Of a stretch of 62,295 bases of DNA, positions 61,719-62,295 are shown piece by piece (the stretch's first letter is position 1; every line of letters begins with the position of its first letter). Origin of the DNA: Chloroflexota bacterium. Lineage in GTDB: Bacteria > Chloroflexota > Anaerolineae > DTLA01. The notes beneath the pieces are model-generated. The model saw only the letters and a program-made list of their open reading frames with translations, ran no database searches and had not been told where the DNA came from. A program made the translations under genes and the position numbers. The stretch is from contig JADBJK010000014.1 of assembly GCA_014874485.1 (NCBI GenBank), forward strand, positions 1-62,295, written 5' to 3'.

Positions 61719-62084
61719 ATGCCGACCATACCCAGCGCGCTGCTGAAGAAGTTGTACGTAAGAGGCAGCCTGAAGAACACGGAGAACGGGTTTGAGTTCG
61801 CGCTGAAGAATACGCTGGCCCCAGGCACCATCGTGGGCATTCGCACCCTGGTGGTGGACGGCCAGAAGGTGGACGGTTCGCGGGTGGAGGTGGCCTTTGG
61901 CGGCAAGACCTGGGCGCTGGAGCAGATTACGCTCCAGAGTCCGCTTGATTTCGCCGTGAACCTGGTGGTAACGGTGCGGGTCAAGGGCGCGCCGCTGGCC
62001 GCCGGGCCGCACCGTATCCTCATCGTGCCCAACACCAAAGAAGTGGGCGAACTAGACATAGAGATTGCCGACGAGGTGGCGTGA
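61719..62084 (+). CDS. Unknown beta-rich soluble protein
   Basis: A 121-residue protein that I do not recognise by name. It is mostly beta-strand in appearance (GFEFALKNTL, GIRTLVVDGQKV, VTVRVKGAPLAAGPHRILIV, ELDIEIADEV), with no signal peptide, membrane helix or cysteine. ATG at 61719 with gggaggg and its own promoter. It resembles small stand-alone beta-sandwich proteins; no function is proposed. Confidence 0.78.
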   Translation: MPTIPSALLKKLYVRGSLKNTENGFEFALKNTLAPGTIVGIRTLVVDGQKVDGSRVEVAFGGKTWALEQITLQSPLDFAVNLVVTVRVKGAPLAAGPHRILIVPNTKEVGELDIEIADEVA

Positions 62085-62099
62085 GGGACGGCGCGCCCG

Positions 62100-62295
62100 C
62101 CCGACGCTGAAGCATCGGGCTGACGGGGCAAAGCCCTGCGGGCTGGGGCTAGGCCCGAAGGGGGCTTGGTTCATTTAGCGCGGGGGTTCGGCCCCGCGCG
62201 GGCTTGCCCGACGCTGAAGCATCGGGCTGAAGGGGCAAAGCCCTGCGGGCTGGGGCTAGGCCCGAAGGGGGCTTGGTTCATTTAGCGCGGGGGTT
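62100..62295. repeat. 107-bp tandem repeat, running off the window
   Basis: Two units start at 62100 and 62207. Each begins cccgacgctgaagcatcggg (a short hairpin), then gggcaaagccctgcgggctg, ctaggcccgaagggggcttg and gttcatttagcgcgggggtt. The second unit is cut by the window edge, so the copy number is unknown. Confidence 0.9.

Overview
The window is a high-GC bacterial chromosome segment that looks like Chloroflexota (Anaerolineae-like), an inference from gene content rather than from any marker I could place on a tree. Support comes from sigma-A promoters of the form TTGAC/TTGCC-17-TA(T/C)AAT, a T-box controlled valS, HD-GYP plus DUF5317 neighbours, a ferredoxin-fused EtfA, many anaerobe-type Fe-S redox genes and dense families of intergenic palindromic repeats. 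I saw no rRNA, tRNA, CRISPR array or prophage.

Layout. 1-600: debris of mobile DNA (IS-end-like repeats, truncated REP-associated transposase, REP-like palindrome). 0.6-5.8 kb: glycosyltransferase, then an opposite-strand ppa / S41 protease / M28 peptidase cluster, and a signal-peptidase-II-like gene. 5.9-12.8 kb: valS with promoter, T-box and terminator, divergent from dnaG-sigA. 12.9-20.4 kb: a five-PAS hybrid histidine kinase, a lone terminase-like gene, an atypical SDR and an unknown coiled-coil membrane protein. 20.8-38.1 kb: seventeen consecutive minus-strand genes for acyl-CoA metabolism behind one good promoter and a candidate operator: thiolase, 3-hydroxyacyl-CoA dehydrogenase, enoyl-CoA hydratase, acyl-CoA dehydrogenase, EtfB, a thiolase-HAD fusion, a two-subunit CoA transferase, an aminotransferase, ferredoxin-EtfA, two hotdog thioesterases, an MBL hydrolase, a DUF362 protein, an alpha/beta hydrolase and an acyl-CoA ligase. 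Together they could activate, shorten and release acyl-CoAs, with electrons leaving through EtfAB; the aminotransferase and CoA transferase suggest amino-acid-derived acids also enter. 39.2-42.7 kb: gltX, an Rrf2 regulator, a beta-hydroxyacid dehydrogenase and an Fe-S flavoprotein. 42.9-49.2 kb: a secreted C25-like peptidase, a macrodomain protein, then an unknown protein, a 26-residue peptide, an HD-GYP protein and DUF5317. 49.9-54.8 kb: radical SAM, ferredoxin, zinc-ribbon, RidA, ferritin-like, glutaredoxin and FTR-rubredoxin genes. 54.9-62.3 kb: PA14 protein, cold-shock protein, CoA-binding protein, and a fur-cbiMN-cbiQ-cbiO cobalt/nickel uptake operon, ending in a 107-bp tandem repeat.

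The most unusual signals are non-coding. A 228-bp element with terminal inverted repeats occurs twice at identical length and once truncated; in all three cases the same end lies exactly 15 bp from the -35 box of an outward promoter. REP-like palindromes recur six times, one next to a transposase fragment. The cold-shock gene and an unannotated intergenic transcript share almost the same promoter with an embedded ACAGA-N8-TCTGT inverted repeat. Among proteins, the thiolase-HAD fusion, the ferredoxin-EtfA, the glutaredoxin/FTR-rubredoxin pair and the peptide/HD-GYP/DUF5317 cluster deserve most attention. All annotations come from reading the sequence; no database search was run.
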